This document shows, piece by piece, positions 55,791 to 64,000 of a DNA stretch of 64,000 nucleotides. This DNA comes from Paraburkholderia monticola (GTDB lineage Bacteria; Pseudomonadota; Gammaproteobacteria; Burkholderiales; Burkholderiaceae), in assembly GCF_001580545.1 (NCBI RefSeq), contig NZ_LRBG01000039.1, positions 62,001-126,000 on the forward strand, written 5' to 3'. The notes under the pieces were generated by a model that was not told the origin of the DNA, ran no database searches, and was given only the letters and a program-made list of their open reading frames with translations. The translations under genes and the position numbers were made by a program. The stretch's first letter is position 1, and each line of letters opens with the position of its first letter.

Positions 55791-57359
55791 TCAACGGGGA
55801 CGCAGTTCATAGAGCCGATGCTCGGGTAAAGTCGCAACGAGTTGCCAACCATCAAGGTCCTCCGGTAGGCGCCGGTACGGGTCGAGCACGGCGAGATAGA
55901 CCGTCGTGAACCGGCTCTGAAGGTCCGGAAAACGATCCAGTAGTTCAGTCGACCACGCACGCAACATGGCGCCATCTGCTTCGACATTCGGTTTCCGCGT
56001 AGAACTGTCGTCCTGGAACTCCCTCAGTGCTACGTTCTCGCTCCGGTAAAGCACGGGTTGCTGGCCCGCTTTGAGATACAAATCCGGCACGAGAACGTCA
56101 TTCACGGTTGCGAGCGCCACCACCTTGTCCAGATAGGGGTTCCAGCGGTGAGGGTCTTTCCATGGAGACCGGTCGGCGGTGTCCTGCTTGTACTGGAACA
56201 GGACGGAACCGGGCTTCAGAGACGCGAACGTCGTGCGGTAAGCCTGAATGACAGGCCTGTCGCCCCGCCAGTCCTCAGTCACGGTCACGATCCGGAAAAC
56301 AAACACCAGCGTGAGCGCGACGGCACCGATACGTTGAAGACGCGGCGCCACCGAATCCTGTATGCCAACCAGCGCAGTCAGCAAAAACGCGAAGCTGATC
56401 CCACATCGCTCGATCACACCGTAGGAAGCAAACGCGTCGAACGGTGCGAGCAGGACTACCACCGGAAGTGAGAACACGGTTATCCGGAACTCTGGCTCGC
56501 ACGTCCACCATCTCCGAACGAGACCAATGACCACGAACAGGCTCAACGCCGCCACGATCGCCACATCGCCTGCACGATTGCCCACCGAGAAAACATCGAT
56601 GCAGAAAGCGAGCTTCGCAAGTACGTGGGTAAGTCCGAAGTGGGTCGACCCATGAAGGCCACCGGTGCTGCTGCGGATCAACAGTGCAACGGGAAGCAGC
56701 AACGGCACCACGCTCGCGGCCGCGTGGCGAGCCAGTGAACGAATCGAGATCTTCCCCTCTCGAAGAAGACAGCCAAGTTCCCACGTGCCTGTGACCAGAG
56801 CGAAAACGGCGAGCGGAAACAGATGGCAAAAATAGATGACAAGGGCACTGCAGCACGAGACCAGGATCCGCGCGAGGATGGCCCTGCGCAACGCCACATG
56901 CGCGGCGATCGCCCAGAAGGAAAGGCCAAGACCAAACAGAAAGTTATCGTAGCCGCGTATCAGTATCCAGTTATAGAGCAGCAAGAAGCTGATCAACGGT
57001 AACCATGACCAGCGGCCATTGGCAACACGGCTCAGCACCAGACAGCCCGACGTCAATAGCCCGAGTTCGACAAGCGTAAACAGCCAGGCGGCCCATTCTA
57101 CCGGTATGAACTTCGTGAACCACGGTAGTGCCAGGTCCATGGCAAGGTCTGGCACGACATCCCACTGAACGAAAAAATTTCTGGCATACGATTCGGGGTG
57201 CGAAAGGATATCGAGCCGGACGATATTGTAAAAATGTTGCCCAAGAGGAGGATATGGCGTAACGAGAAATGGCACCGATGCAACCACAGTCGCAATAAGC
57301 CACACACCCCACAGACGCACTGGCGAAATGCCAGTGTTCGATCGGTTTCTGACAGTCAC
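55791..57359 (-). CDS. Multi-pass membrane protein of unknown family
   Basis: This 522-residue protein has about ten to eleven predicted membrane helices in residues 15-365, followed by a soluble C-terminal domain of about 155 residues. The layout, with an early large acidic loop (residues about 30-75, including YNIVRLDILSHPE), resembles GT-C-type glycosyltransferases, but I see no clear catalytic motif and do not assign it. Start is GTG 57359 with GAGG upstream. Codon use is less GC-biased than in neighbouring genes, suggesting more recent acquisition. Confidence 0.7.
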   Translation of the reverse strand: MTVRNRSNTGISPVRLWGVWLIATVVASVPFLVTPYPPLGQHFYNIVRLDILSHPESYARNFFVQWDVVPDLAMDLALPWFTKFIPVEWAAWLFTLVELGLLTSGCLVLSRVANGRWSWLPLISFLLLYNWILIRGYDNFLFGLGLSFWAIAAHVALRRAILARILVSCCSALVIYFCHLFPLAVFALVTGTWELGCLLREGKISIRSLARHAAASVVPLLLPVALLIRSSTGGLHGSTHFGLTHVLAKLAFCIDVFSVGNRAGDVAIVAALSLFVVIGLVRRWWTCEPEFRITVFSLPVVVLLAPFDAFASYGVIERCGISFAFLLTALVGIQDSVAPRLQRIGAVALTLVFVFRIVTVTEDWRGDRPVIQAYRTTFASLKPGSVLFQYKQDTADRSPWKDPHRWNPYLDKVVALATVNDVLVPDLYLKAGQQPVLYRSENVALREFQDDSSTRKPNVEADGAMLRAWSTELLDRFPDLQSRFTTVYLAVLDPYRRLPEDLDGWQLVATLPEHRLYELRPR

Positions 57360-57660
57360 CCAACACCTCGGAAGGTTGCTTTAGAACCCTCCACGCAAGG
57401 TATTCTCGATTTGTTCCGTTTGCCCTGAAGATCCCTTGCTCACGGAAGCTGTCGCGCAGCCGACTCCGTGCACGCTGTCGATCTCTCGGTGCTATATGTC
57501 AGTTTTTTGACAGCATACCCGCGCCACATGTAACTATTTGTTCGTCACCTCACATACGCACGAAGACATTCCTTCGGGTCTCGCTCGCCGAGGCACGATC
57601 GGGTTTTTGAACACGCGGAGGGAGAATGAAGCAATAAAGCAGACGAAATCGCTTTGTCGC

Positions 57661-57708
57661 GGTTACCGGTTCCCCGGCTACGTCAGCTTCATACGGCTTG
57701 CGGAATGA
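57661..57708 (+). pseudogene. 3' remnant of an RNase-like gene
   Basis: In frame with the repeat, the last 15 codons read GYRFPGYVSFIRLAE then TGA. The real RNase-like gene ends TDDYYVSFKRIAD then TGA. The match in reading frame, stop position and DNA shows a decayed copy of the gene's end. Upstream, the frame has no further recognisable RNase pattern, so the copy is truncated. Confidence 0.75.
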
Positions 57709-57711
57709 ATC
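57678..57711 (+). repeat. Right copy of 34-base direct repeat
   Basis: Thirty-one of 34 bases match the 3' end of the RNase-like gene at 54646-54679. See the finding on this repeat for interpretations. Confidence 0.85.
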
Positions 57712-57759
57712 GGTAGCGAACTCGTTTGATCGAGTCCGCTCCGCGATGCGGTCCGAAGG

Positions 57760-58563
57760 CTACTCGCCCGCCGCGATGGAGACGGATGCCTCGCTCGTCA
57801 ACATCAGAAACGTCAGTGTTTCGCGCAGGTAGAGTTGCACGGTGCTATCGGTGTGGCTCGTGTAGCCGATGGATAGATCCTGTCCGATATGCAGTTCGTA
57901 GTCGCCGCCGCGCGTCGACAGCACGCAGCCGCCCCGCAGCGCGGGCGCCCAGACCAGATCGCCGCTGACGATGCGCTTGATGTGCTCGATCACCGGATAG
58001 CCCTGAGCGCTCGCTTCGGCGAGCGCGGTATAGGCGTCCGCGCCCAGCAGCACCGAATACGGACCGTCGACACCCGCGAGCCGCAATTTTTCCAGTGCCT
58101 CGCTGATGGCGGTGGGATAGTCGGCGACGTCGGCCGGCAGGCCAGTCGGCTCGTTCGAGCTGCCCTGGCGGATGCCGACGATACCCGCCGCGGTGAAGCC
58201 GTCGAAGATCGCACTGTCTTCGGCGATCGCGAGTTCGCTCGCCGCGGTCTTCGCGGGTTGCCAGTCGGCGTCGTTCGAGCCGCGCTCGACGCTGTCGATC
58301 GACTCGCGCTGCAGCGTGAACGGCACCGTCAACTGCACGAGTTGCCTCACGTCGTAGAGCTTCGCGGCGACGTTCTTCCTCGGCGCCGCGATGCTGGTCT
58401 GATGCCCCGTGCCGATCGCGGACAGCGCGACGCCGCCCCCCTCCTTGACGTCGACCACGCGTCGTCCCGCGACCGAGCGCTTGAAGGTGCGTGCCACTTC
58501 GGCTTCGATCTGTTCCCAGGCGTCGTCGGAAATCGGCGCGAGTTCGCGATGCAGGTTATTCAT
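57760..58563 (-). CDS. Encapsulin shell protein (family 1)
   Basis: This 267-residue protein is the shell subunit of an encapsulin nanocompartment, of the HK97-like fold formerly annotated as linocin M18/bacteriocin. It starts MNNLHRELAPISDDAWEQIE, has ALSAIGTGH and DVRQLVQLTVPFTLQ in the middle, and FLMLTSEASVSI near the C-terminus, all typical of DyP-associated shells. The length is standard. Start ATG 58563 overlaps the upstream DyP stop by eight bases, so the shell is translationally coupled to its cargo. Confidence 0.95.
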   Translation of the reverse strand: MNNLHRELAPISDDAWEQIEAEVARTFKRSVAGRRVVDVKEGGGVALSAIGTGHQTSIAAPRKNVAAKLYDVRQLVQLTVPFTLQRESIDSVERGSNDADWQPAKTAASELAIAEDSAIFDGFTAAGIVGIRQGSSNEPTGLPADVADYPTAISEALEKLRLAGVDGPYSVLLGADAYTALAEASAQGYPVIEHIKRIVSGDLVWAPALRGGCVLSTRGGDYELHIGQDLSIGYTSHTDSTVQLYLRETLTFLMLTSEASVSIAAGE

Positions 58564-59629
58564 GTTGTGAGGTTCCTTTGAGTGAGCCAATGTTCAGGAC
58601 GCCGTCGCGGCGCTTGTCCTGGTGGCCGCTGTCGTGATCGCTGTCCTGGCCGGTGCTGTGCGAAGACGCGGCAGGCGCGGCGCACGGTTTGCGCTCCGGC
58701 AATTCGTCGAGCAGATCGGCAGATGGCACGAAGAACAGACCGCCCGTCACCGCGCGGCTGAAATCGAGCAGGCGGTCGTAATTGCCCGGCGGCCGGCCGA
58801 CGAACATGTTCTCCATCATCTGCTCGGTCGGCCGCGGCGAACGCGCATAACCTATGAAGTACGTGCCGAACTCCTTCGCGCCGGGACGCCCGAAGGACAT
58901 GTTGTGACGCAAGATCTTCACTTCCTGACCGTCTTCGTCGAGCGTTGTGAGAGAGCTGTGCGAGCACGACGGTTTGACCGCGGCATCGAGCTCCACGTCC
59001 GAGAACTTTTCGCGCCCGATGATCTTCTCCTGCTGCTCGACGGACAACGCGTTCCACGCCTCGAGGTTGTGGAGGTACTTCTGCACGATCACGTAGCTGC
59101 CGCCGCTGAAGTTCGCGTCTTCGTCGCCGATGATCGCGCACTCCACCATGCTTCTGCCCGACGGATTCTCCGTGCCGTCGACGAAACCCACGATGTCGCG
59201 CAGGTCGAAGTAGCGAAAGCCGTGTACTTCGTCGACGACGGTGACGGCGCCGCCGAGCTTGCGAAGCATTTGCGAGGCGAGCTCGAAGCACAGGTCCATG
59301 TGATCGGCCCGGATGTGCATCAGGATGTCGCCGGGCGTCGCGATGGCGCGGCGCTCGCCCGAGCCGAATTCGCGGAACGGATGCAAACCGGCGGGACGCG
59401 GGGCGCCGAACAGGAAGTCCCACGCGTCGGAGCCGAAGCCGCACACGCAGGAGAGATTGGCGGCCGGCGCGCGCGTGCCGACCGCGCGGACCAGCGCGGC
59501 GATCTCGCCACACCAGTCGCGGACCGTGGCGGCGCTGGCTTCGCCACGCGCCACCGTGGCAACGATGAAAATCGCGCTACGCGTAATGGGCTTGCAGACG
59601 GCTTGCGGTTCTGGCGTAGTGTCGGGCAT
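58556..59629 (-). CDS. Encapsulated DyP-type peroxidase
   Basis: This 357-residue haem peroxidase oxidises organic substrates with hydrogen peroxide. The distal aspartate D151 is in the GxxDG motif (GFVDG), the likely haem-ligand histidine is H224 (CSHSS), and the distal arginine is R263 (YARS). After the peroxidase domain, a disordered His/Asp/Ser-rich linker (about 315-341) ends in DGVLNIGSLKG, a good encapsulin cargo-loading peptide of the SLxIGSLKG type. It is the first gene of a two-gene operon with the shell gene. Confidence 0.96.
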   Translation of the reverse strand: MPDTTPEPQAVCKPITRSAIFIVATVARGEASAATVRDWCGEIAALVRAVGTRAPAANLSCVCGFGSDAWDFLFGAPRPAGLHPFREFGSGERRAIATPGDILMHIRADHMDLCFELASQMLRKLGGAVTVVDEVHGFRYFDLRDIVGFVDGTENPSGRSMVECAIIGDEDANFSGGSYVIVQKYLHNLEAWNALSVEQQEKIIGREKFSDVELDAAVKPSCSHSSLTTLDEDGQEVKILRHNMSFGRPGAKEFGTYFIGYARSPRPTEQMMENMFVGRPPGNYDRLLDFSRAVTGGLFFVPSADLLDELPERKPCAAPAASSHSTGQDSDHDSGHQDKRRDGVLNIGSLKGTSQHE

Positions 59630-59716
59630 GTGAATTCTTGTTCGGATGGTGAGAACGCGTGGCAACGCAAGGCATCGCGCGCGGCGTGGGACGCACACGA
59701 TGGACGATGCTTTCGA

Positions 59717-60037
59717 TCAACTGCGGGAGACGGTGCTGCCGGCGTGGTGTTGCATCTCGCCGTTGAACCATGACTGCGCGCGGCCACGCGTGGCGACCCA
59801 CGAATGGTCTACGGACTCCGTCAAGCGCCGCCGGATCAAGCAGCGCGCGCGCTCGAGGCCGTCGCGGATGGCTTCCTCGGGCGTGAGCCATTCGGGCTGA
59901 ACGGTCTGCGGCCACGCGTCGATCAGCTTACGGCCGCCGCGGCTGACTTCGATCTCGGCGACGTACGCGCCGCGTTCCTCGCGCCGCGTGACGACGGCAA
60001 TGTCGAATCCCGCAAAGTGGTCGACGAAAGGCCTCAT
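59717..60037 (-). CDS. Hypothetical protein upstream of DyP
   Basis: This 106-residue soluble protein starts MRPFVDHFAGFDIAVV with GGAGGA just upstream. It contains TPEEAIRDGLERARCLIRRRL, suggesting a helix. No family is recognised with confidence; similar small proteins of this kind are common in Burkholderia. It is 87 bases upstream of DyP in the same direction and might share its transcript, though this is not shown. Confidence 0.7.
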   Translation of the reverse strand: MRPFVDHFAGFDIAVVTRREERGAYVAEIEVSRGGRKLIDAWPQTVQPEWLTPEEAIRDGLERARCLIRRRLTESVDHSWVATRGRAQSWFNGEMQHHAGSTVSRS

Positions 60038-60094
60038 TTGTCCTCCGATGCGGTTGTCCCGTTCCAGTCTGGGACAACTTGGGCTCGAATGCAA

Positions 60095-61735
60095 TCAACG
60101 TGGGCGCGCAGGCGCCGGGCGTTTCAGAGGCTGGATCGTCAGTAAGGCAAAGCCCGCTCCAGCGAACGCACACGCGGCGCAGACCAGCGCGACAGCGCGC
60201 AGCGCGTCGCTCATCGCGGCGGCTTGCGCGCGCGCCACGGCGCTCTCGCGCGGCGTCTGAGCGGCGCCCGCCGCGCTTGCGGCGGGCGCCATCGACGCCA
60301 GCAGTTGACCGGACGGGCGGGCGTCCCGCGCCACATGCAGTTCGTCGAGACGCGCCGGGAGCGCCGCGTCGTGCGACCACACGAATACGATGCCGAGCAC
60401 TGCAATCGCCAGCAGGCTAGCCACCCGCGCCACGGCGTTATTGATGCCGGACGCCACGCCGGTGCGCTCGCTCGGCACCGCGCCCATCACGGTCGTGGTC
60501 AGCGGCGCGACGGTGATCGTCATGCCGATCCCGAGCACGGCCAGCGCGGGAAAGAAGCCCGTCCAATAGCTATCGCGCGCGAGCGGCAGCGCCAGCACCA
60601 TGAAGCCGATTCCGGCGATGCCCGGGCCGACGCTCAACAGCACCCGCGAACCGAAACGGCTCGTCAGGCCGCCCGTGAAGCGCGACAGCAAACCGATGAT
60701 GACCGGCACCGGTAACAGCGCGGCGCCCGCTTCGGTCGCGCTGTAGCCATGCGCGCGGATCAGCGTGAACGGCAGGAAGAAGAAGGCGCCGCCAAGGCCG
60801 AAGTAAAGCAGCAAGGTGACCAGGTTGGCGCCGGTGAAGTCGCGCGAGCGAAACATGTCGAGCGGCACCATCGGGTTGGCGCTGCGCGCTTCGATCATCA
60901 CGAACGCGGCGAGCACCAGCACGCCGGCGCCGAGCGCTCCCAACACGAGCGGATGCGCGAAACCGCGTGCCGAGGCCTCGGTGAGGCCGAAGGTCAGCGC
61001 GCCGAGCCCCGCCGCCGCGGCGAGCGCGCCGGGCCAGTCGAGCTTCTCAGGCGCATCGGGCTTGTGGCTGTTGGGCACCGCCGCGATGGCGAGCGCGATC
61101 GTGAGCGCGGCGAGCGGCAGATTCAGAAAGAAGATCGCGCGCCACGAGAACGCGTCGACGAGCCAGCCGCCCGCCACCGGCCCCAGTGCCGAGGTGATCG
61201 CGCCGACGCCGGCCCAGGTGCCGATGGCCCGTCCGCGCGCGGCGCCGTCGAACACCGCGCCGATGATCGCAAGACTGCTGGGTACGAGCAGTGCCGCGCC
61301 GATGCCCTGAACCGCGCGCGCGGCGATCAGCACGGACGCATTCGGCGCGAACCCGCACGCGGCAGACGCCAGCGTGAAGAGCGCGATACCCGCGATAAAC
61401 ACCGTGCGGCGGCCGAGCAGATCGCCCATCGATCCGCCGACCAGCACGAGCGAGCCGAGAAACAGCAGATAAGCGTTGACGACCCACTGTATCGCCGCGA
61501 CGCTCGCGCCGAGTTCGCTCTGAATGGACGGCAGCGCGACGTTGACGACGGAGCCATCGATGAACGCCATGCTCGACCCGCCGATCGTCGCGGCGAGCGC
61601 GAGCCGTTTGCGCGGGCACGGGCGGTCGACGGTAGTGGGCTGCGTGCGGATGACGAGTTCGTCGCACGGGCTCGCCTGCGCGGCCATGACGTGGGCCGCG
61701 TTGCGCTTGCTAGCGGGATGATCCGGGTTCGCCAA
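60095..61735 (-). CDS. DHA2-family MFS exporter
   Basis: This 546-residue, 14-helix drug:proton antiporter of the EmrB/QacA type exports small molecules. Its motifs are FIDGSVVNVALPSIQSEL, GSMGDLLGRRTVFIAG (motif A) and WRAIFFLNLPLA. Between helices, GAVPSERTGVASGINNAV is typical. The start is TTG 61735, with GGGAGCG upstream; an ATG at 61687 lacks a site. No adaptor gene (EmrA-like) lies beside it. Confidence 0.9.
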   Translation of the reverse strand: MANPDHPASKRNAAHVMAAQASPCDELVIRTQPTTVDRPCPRKRLALAATIGGSSMAFIDGSVVNVALPSIQSELGASVAAIQWVVNAYLLFLGSLVLVGGSMGDLLGRRTVFIAGIALFTLASAACGFAPNASVLIAARAVQGIGAALLVPSSLAIIGAVFDGAARGRAIGTWAGVGAITSALGPVAGGWLVDAFSWRAIFFLNLPLAALTIALAIAAVPNSHKPDAPEKLDWPGALAAAAGLGALTFGLTEASARGFAHPLVLGALGAGVLVLAAFVMIEARSANPMVPLDMFRSRDFTGANLVTLLLYFGLGGAFFFLPFTLIRAHGYSATEAGAALLPVPVIIGLLSRFTGGLTSRFGSRVLLSVGPGIAGIGFMVLALPLARDSYWTGFFPALAVLGIGMTITVAPLTTTVMGAVPSERTGVASGINNAVARVASLLAIAVLGIVFVWSHDAALPARLDELHVARDARPSGQLLASMAPAASAAGAAQTPRESAVARAQAAAMSDALRAVALVCAACAFAGAGFALLTIQPLKRPAPARPR

Positions 61736-61955
61736 GTTCGCTCCCGTGCCGATCGAGGGTGAGTGGCGGCAAGCTGGCTCACGTGTTGACCGTCAGCCCG
61801 GCGCCGTAGCACATTGTAAGCAAGGTCGCCTCGCAGACCGGGTTTTGCGCGTTCGTGGCGTCCGGATTGCCTCGCGGGATGCCAAAGACTTCGCGGGACG
61901 GCGGTTACAGGCGATAATCGGGCGGAATCAATCGACCTGAAACAGTGGAGAAGGA

Positions 61956-63197
61956 ATGGACAAGCAGGGTTTCACCACGGGCATCGTTCACGGCGACAGA
62001 ATCGCGGGCACCGAGCACGGCGCCTTGCGCCAGCCCGTTCATACGTCCGTGCAATATGGTTTCGAGCGCGTCGAGGACCTGATCGGCGTGTTCCAGGGCA
62101 CGAAGAAAGGCGGCTTCAACTACGCGCGGCAGGGCACTCCCACGACCGCCGCGCTCGAGCGCAAGATCACGAGCCTCGAGGAAGGCGTCGGCACGATCTG
62201 CTTCAGCACCGGCATGGCCGCTATCACGGCGACGTTCCTCACGCTGCTGCGCGCGGGCGATCATCTCGTGTCGAGCCGTTACGTGTTCGGCAACACCAAC
62301 AGCCTGTTCGGCACATTGCGCACGCTTGGCGTCGAAGTCACGACCGTCGATGCGTGCAACGCCGACGAGGTGAAGAACGCCATCCGGCCGAATACGCGCA
62401 TGGTGTTCGTCGAAACCATCGCCAATCCGGGCACGCAGATTCCCGACCTGCAAGGTATCGGTGATGTCTGCCGCGAGCACGGCCTCGTGTACTTCGTCGA
62501 CAACACCATTACCTCGCCCGCCCTGTTCAAGCCCAAGGCGGTCGGCGCGAGCCTCGTCATCAACTCGCTGACGAAGACGATCGCGGGTCATGGCGCCGCA
62601 CTCGGCGGCGCCGTGACCGATACGGGCCTGTTCGACTGGAGCGCGTACCCGAATATCGCCGACGACTATCGGCGTTCCGCGGCGAAGGAACAGGGGCTTC
62701 TGCAGATCCGCAAGAAGGGTCTGCGAGACATGGGTGCGTCATTGTCGTCCGAGCAGGCGCACGCCATCGCGATGGGCGCGGAAACGCTCGCCTTGCGCGT
62801 GAAGCAAAGCAGCGACAATGCGCTCGCGCTCGCGCAATTTCTCGAAGGGCACGCGGCGATCGGCAAAGTGTTCTATCCTGGTCTGGAGAGCCATCCGCAA
62901 TACGAAATCGCTCAAACGCTGTTCAAGGGCGCCTCGTGGCTGCTGTCGTTCGAATTGCTCAATGCGGATCGCATGATCGACGTCGTCAACGCGCTCAAGC
63001 TGCCGGTCAAGGCGACGGGGCTCGGCGACACGCGCACGCTGATCATTCCGGTCGCGCCGACGATCTTTTTCGAAGCCGGGCCGCAAACGCGCAAGGCGAT
63101 GGGGATTTCCGACGGCATGCTGCGGCTGTCCGCGGGCATCGAGGATATCGACGACCTGATCGCGGATTTCGCGCAAGCGCTAAAATTCGGAGCGTAG
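61956..63197 (+). CDS. Cystathionine gamma-synthase family PLP enzyme
   Basis: This 413-residue enzyme belongs to the Cys/Met metabolism PLP-dependent family. The motif ARQGTPTTAALERKI is in its N-terminal third, and the PLP lysine is K209 or so in INSLTKTIAGHG. The C-terminus LSAGIEDIDDLIADF is typical. The GTKKGGFNYARQGTPTT stretch and IAGHG resemble the sulphydrylase/cystathionine-beta-lyase-like subgroup. AGGA (GGAGAAGGA) precedes ATG 61956. The exact reaction (O-acetyl/succinyl-homoserine sulphydrylation or gamma-synthase) is not resolvable from sequence. Confidence 0.9.
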   Translation: MDKQGFTTGIVHGDRIAGTEHGALRQPVHTSVQYGFERVEDLIGVFQGTKKGGFNYARQGTPTTAALERKITSLEEGVGTICFSTGMAAITATFLTLLRAGDHLVSSRYVFGNTNSLFGTLRTLGVEVTTVDACNADEVKNAIRPNTRMVFVETIANPGTQIPDLQGIGDVCREHGLVYFVDNTITSPALFKPKAVGASLVINSLTKTIAGHGAALGGAVTDTGLFDWSAYPNIADDYRRSAAKEQGLLQIRKKGLRDMGASLSSEQAHAIAMGAETLALRVKQSSDNALALAQFLEGHAAIGKVFYPGLESHPQYEIAQTLFKGASWLLSFELLNADRMIDVVNALKLPVKATGLGDTRTLIIPVAPTIFFEAGPQTRKAMGISDGMLRLSAGIEDIDDLIADFAQALKFGA

Positions 63198-63311
63198 CTT
63201 TCGGGTTCCTGAAATCTCGGGCGAGGCGGGTGGAGTGGCCTCGCCCGTCTGGCTGCAAGCAGTGCAATGAGCAAAGTTCGCTAACCAGTTACCTCGTCTC
63301 TGGAGAACCTC

Positions 63312-63710
63312 ATGACGGATATCGCACTTGCACGCAAAGATGCCTGCCTCGCCGTGGTTCATGCCGTATTGACGGACCTGATCGACGACAGCGATCTGAT
63401 CGACGCGTCTCTCCGTGTGGCGGACTACCTCGCGGACGATCTCGAAGGCAAGATCACCGAGACCGACGCAGTGCTTCTTGCCGTCAGCGCACTCACCAAG
63501 GTCAATCGCGCGATGCGTGAATGGAACGACGTGGACGGCAACACGATGGATGCGATGAAAATCGCCAACTTCGTCATCGACGAAGAAATCCACGGGTACG
63601 ACACCGCAAACAATCCACGTCAATCCACGACCTCCGAGGAAAGAATCCAGGAGCGGGAGGCCGCCGTGATCCGGCCCGTAGGATCCCCAACGCGCCCCGT
63701 TCACCACTGA
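63312..63710 (+). CDS. Hypothetical protein
   Basis: This 132-residue soluble protein starts MTDIALARKDACLAVVHAVL and has a helical body to residue about 95, then a disordered tail. I do not recognise a family. GGAG lies just before the ATG. It is 114 bases after the PLP enzyme and ends just before the terminator-like hairpin. Role unknown. Confidence 0.65.
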   Translation: MTDIALARKDACLAVVHAVLTDLIDDSDLIDASLRVADYLADDLEGKITETDAVLLAVSALTKVNRAMREWNDVDGNTMDAMKIANFVIDEEIHGYDTANNPRQSTTSEERIQEREAAVIRPVGSPTRPVHH

Positions 63711-63740
63711 GGCGCGAGCCTTGGCCGGCACGAACGGATC

Positions 63741-63762
63741 GGGCGCTTGCCCTCAAGCGCCC
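63741..63762. terminator. Hairpin at convergent gene ends
   Basis: GGGCGCTTG pairs perfectly with CAAGCGCCC over a four-base loop, followed by TTGCCTTTCTT on the plus strand. It overlaps the transketolase stop and suits the plus-strand hypothetical gene. Confidence 0.55.
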
Positions 63763-64000
63763 TTGCCTTTCTTCACCCGCTCGATCTGCTGCTTCGCCGC
63801 CTCATAGACGCGCTCCGGCGTAAAGCCGAACTTCTTCTTCAGATCAGCAATCGGCGCCGATGCGCCGAACGTATGCATGACGACCTGCGCACCGAGCCGC
63901 CCCGTATAGCGGTCCCAGCCGAGCGAGGCGGCCTGCTCGACCGCGACGCGCGCTTCGACGTCGGCGGGGAGCACCGACTCCTGATACGCGTCGTCCTCAC
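63753..64000 (-). CDS. tkt: Transketolase, C-terminal fragment
   Basis: The gene runs off the right edge; only the last 82 or so residues are visible. They read ESVLPADVEARVAVEQAASLGW, HTFGASAPIADLKKKFGFT and end KKGKGA, the classic C-terminal domain of transketolase (as ESVLPADVEARVAVE and FGASAPIADL). It links the pentose phosphate and glycolytic pathways and would supply substrate for the phosphoketolase. N-terminal part not in the window. Confidence 0.93.
   Translation of the reverse strand, partial: EDDAYQESVLPADVEARVAVEQAASLGWDRYTGRLGAQVVMHTFGASAPIADLKKKFGFTPERVYEAAKQQIERVKKGKGA

Larger units (their letters stand above)
57360..57759. other. Gap holding an RNase gene remnant
   Basis: About 400 bases with no intact gene. 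It is AT-richer over 57480-57660 and contains the short RNase-like 3' remnant described separately. It also has a good AGGGAGA site followed by ATGAAGCAATAA, a three-codon frame that is likely accidental or itself a remnant. Confidence 0.5.

Noticed and set aside
57626..57637. ATGAAGCAATAA three-codon frame with an AGGGAGA site
   Set aside because: Too short to be a gene. It might be a leader or an old start remnant, but there is no further support.
54680..57677. Genomic island with its own integrase
   Set aside because: No integrase, transposase or tRNA is present between the repeats, so I report only the repeat and the composition difference.

Overview
The window is a 64 kb piece of a GC-rich chromosome that reads throughout like Paraburkholderia or a close Burkholderiaceae relative. 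The gene content supports this: HAE1-type RND pump with a NodT-type channel, DUF2934, encapsulated DyP peroxidase, phosphoketolase with acetate kinase, DUF2628, and many LysR, IclR, MFS and ABC genes, with strong G/C third-position bias. No rRNA, tRNA, CRISPR array, integrase or insertion sequence was recognised. Coding density is high except for AT-richer gaps at about 0.7-1.4, 47.2-47.6, 55.4-55.8 and 57.4-57.8 kb.

Layout. 0-4 kb: two poorly known genes (a small winged-helix-like protein and a putative 2-oxoglutarate/Fe(II) oxygenase-like protein) and an amino acid permease. 4-9.3 kb: a LysR regulator divergent from an operon of L-asparaginase II plus a complete polar amino acid ABC importer. 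9.5-15.4 kb: a three-gene RND efflux operon with no adjacent regulator. 15.4-16.9 kb: a Do-type periplasmic protease. 17.2-20.8 kb: a catabolic cluster of cupin dioxygenase-like protein, MFS importer, SDR dehydrogenase and IclR regulator, preceded by a GTGGA/TCCAC operator-like palindrome. 20.9-22.5 kb: an orphan MreB followed by a SLATT-like two-helix membrane protein. 22.5-36.9 kb: mostly housekeeping and carbon metabolism, including yceH, a thioesterase, a BON protein, xfp-ackA, a 6-phosphogluconate dehydrogenase/HAD pair, a sugar-efflux-type MFS, a thioredoxin, yjbQ, class I fructose-bisphosphate aldolase and an HSL-type esterase. 37-47.2 kb: a hybrid histidine kinase, a Rieske/FAD reductase, a large AI-2E-type membrane protein with an extra C-terminal domain, a DUF2934 protein, glgX, a PRC-barrel protein and a single-domain response regulator. 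47.6-52.8 kb: the LigB-type DNA ligase/exonuclease pair, a YihY/BrkB protein and ZapE. 53-57.8 kb: a lipoprotein, a T1/barnase-like secreted ribonuclease relative with both catalytic acid-base residues replaced, a PAP2 phosphatase and a lower-GC membrane protein. 57.8-64 kb: the DyP peroxidase/encapsulin operon, a DHA2 exporter, a cystathionine gamma-synthase family enzyme, and the 3' end of transketolase.

Central carbon flow is a visible theme. Phosphoketolase plus acetate kinase, an NAD(P)-type 6-phosphogluconate dehydrogenase, class I aldolase, transketolase and glgX can be linked into a pentose-phosphate/phosphoketolase network, although they are scattered over several operons. The asparaginase sits with the importer likely to bring in its substrate or product.

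The most interesting sites are: (1) the 54.2-57.7 kb segment, where a degenerate RNase gene has its last 34 bases repeated 3.03 kb downstream (31 of 34 identical by eye) around two AT-richer genes; (2) the DyP-encapsulin nanocompartment operon with a visible cargo-loading tail; (3) the orphan MreB/SLATT pair; and (4) the AI-2E-type transporter with a B12-binding-like C-terminal domain. All family calls are by eye from sequence motifs; no searches were run.
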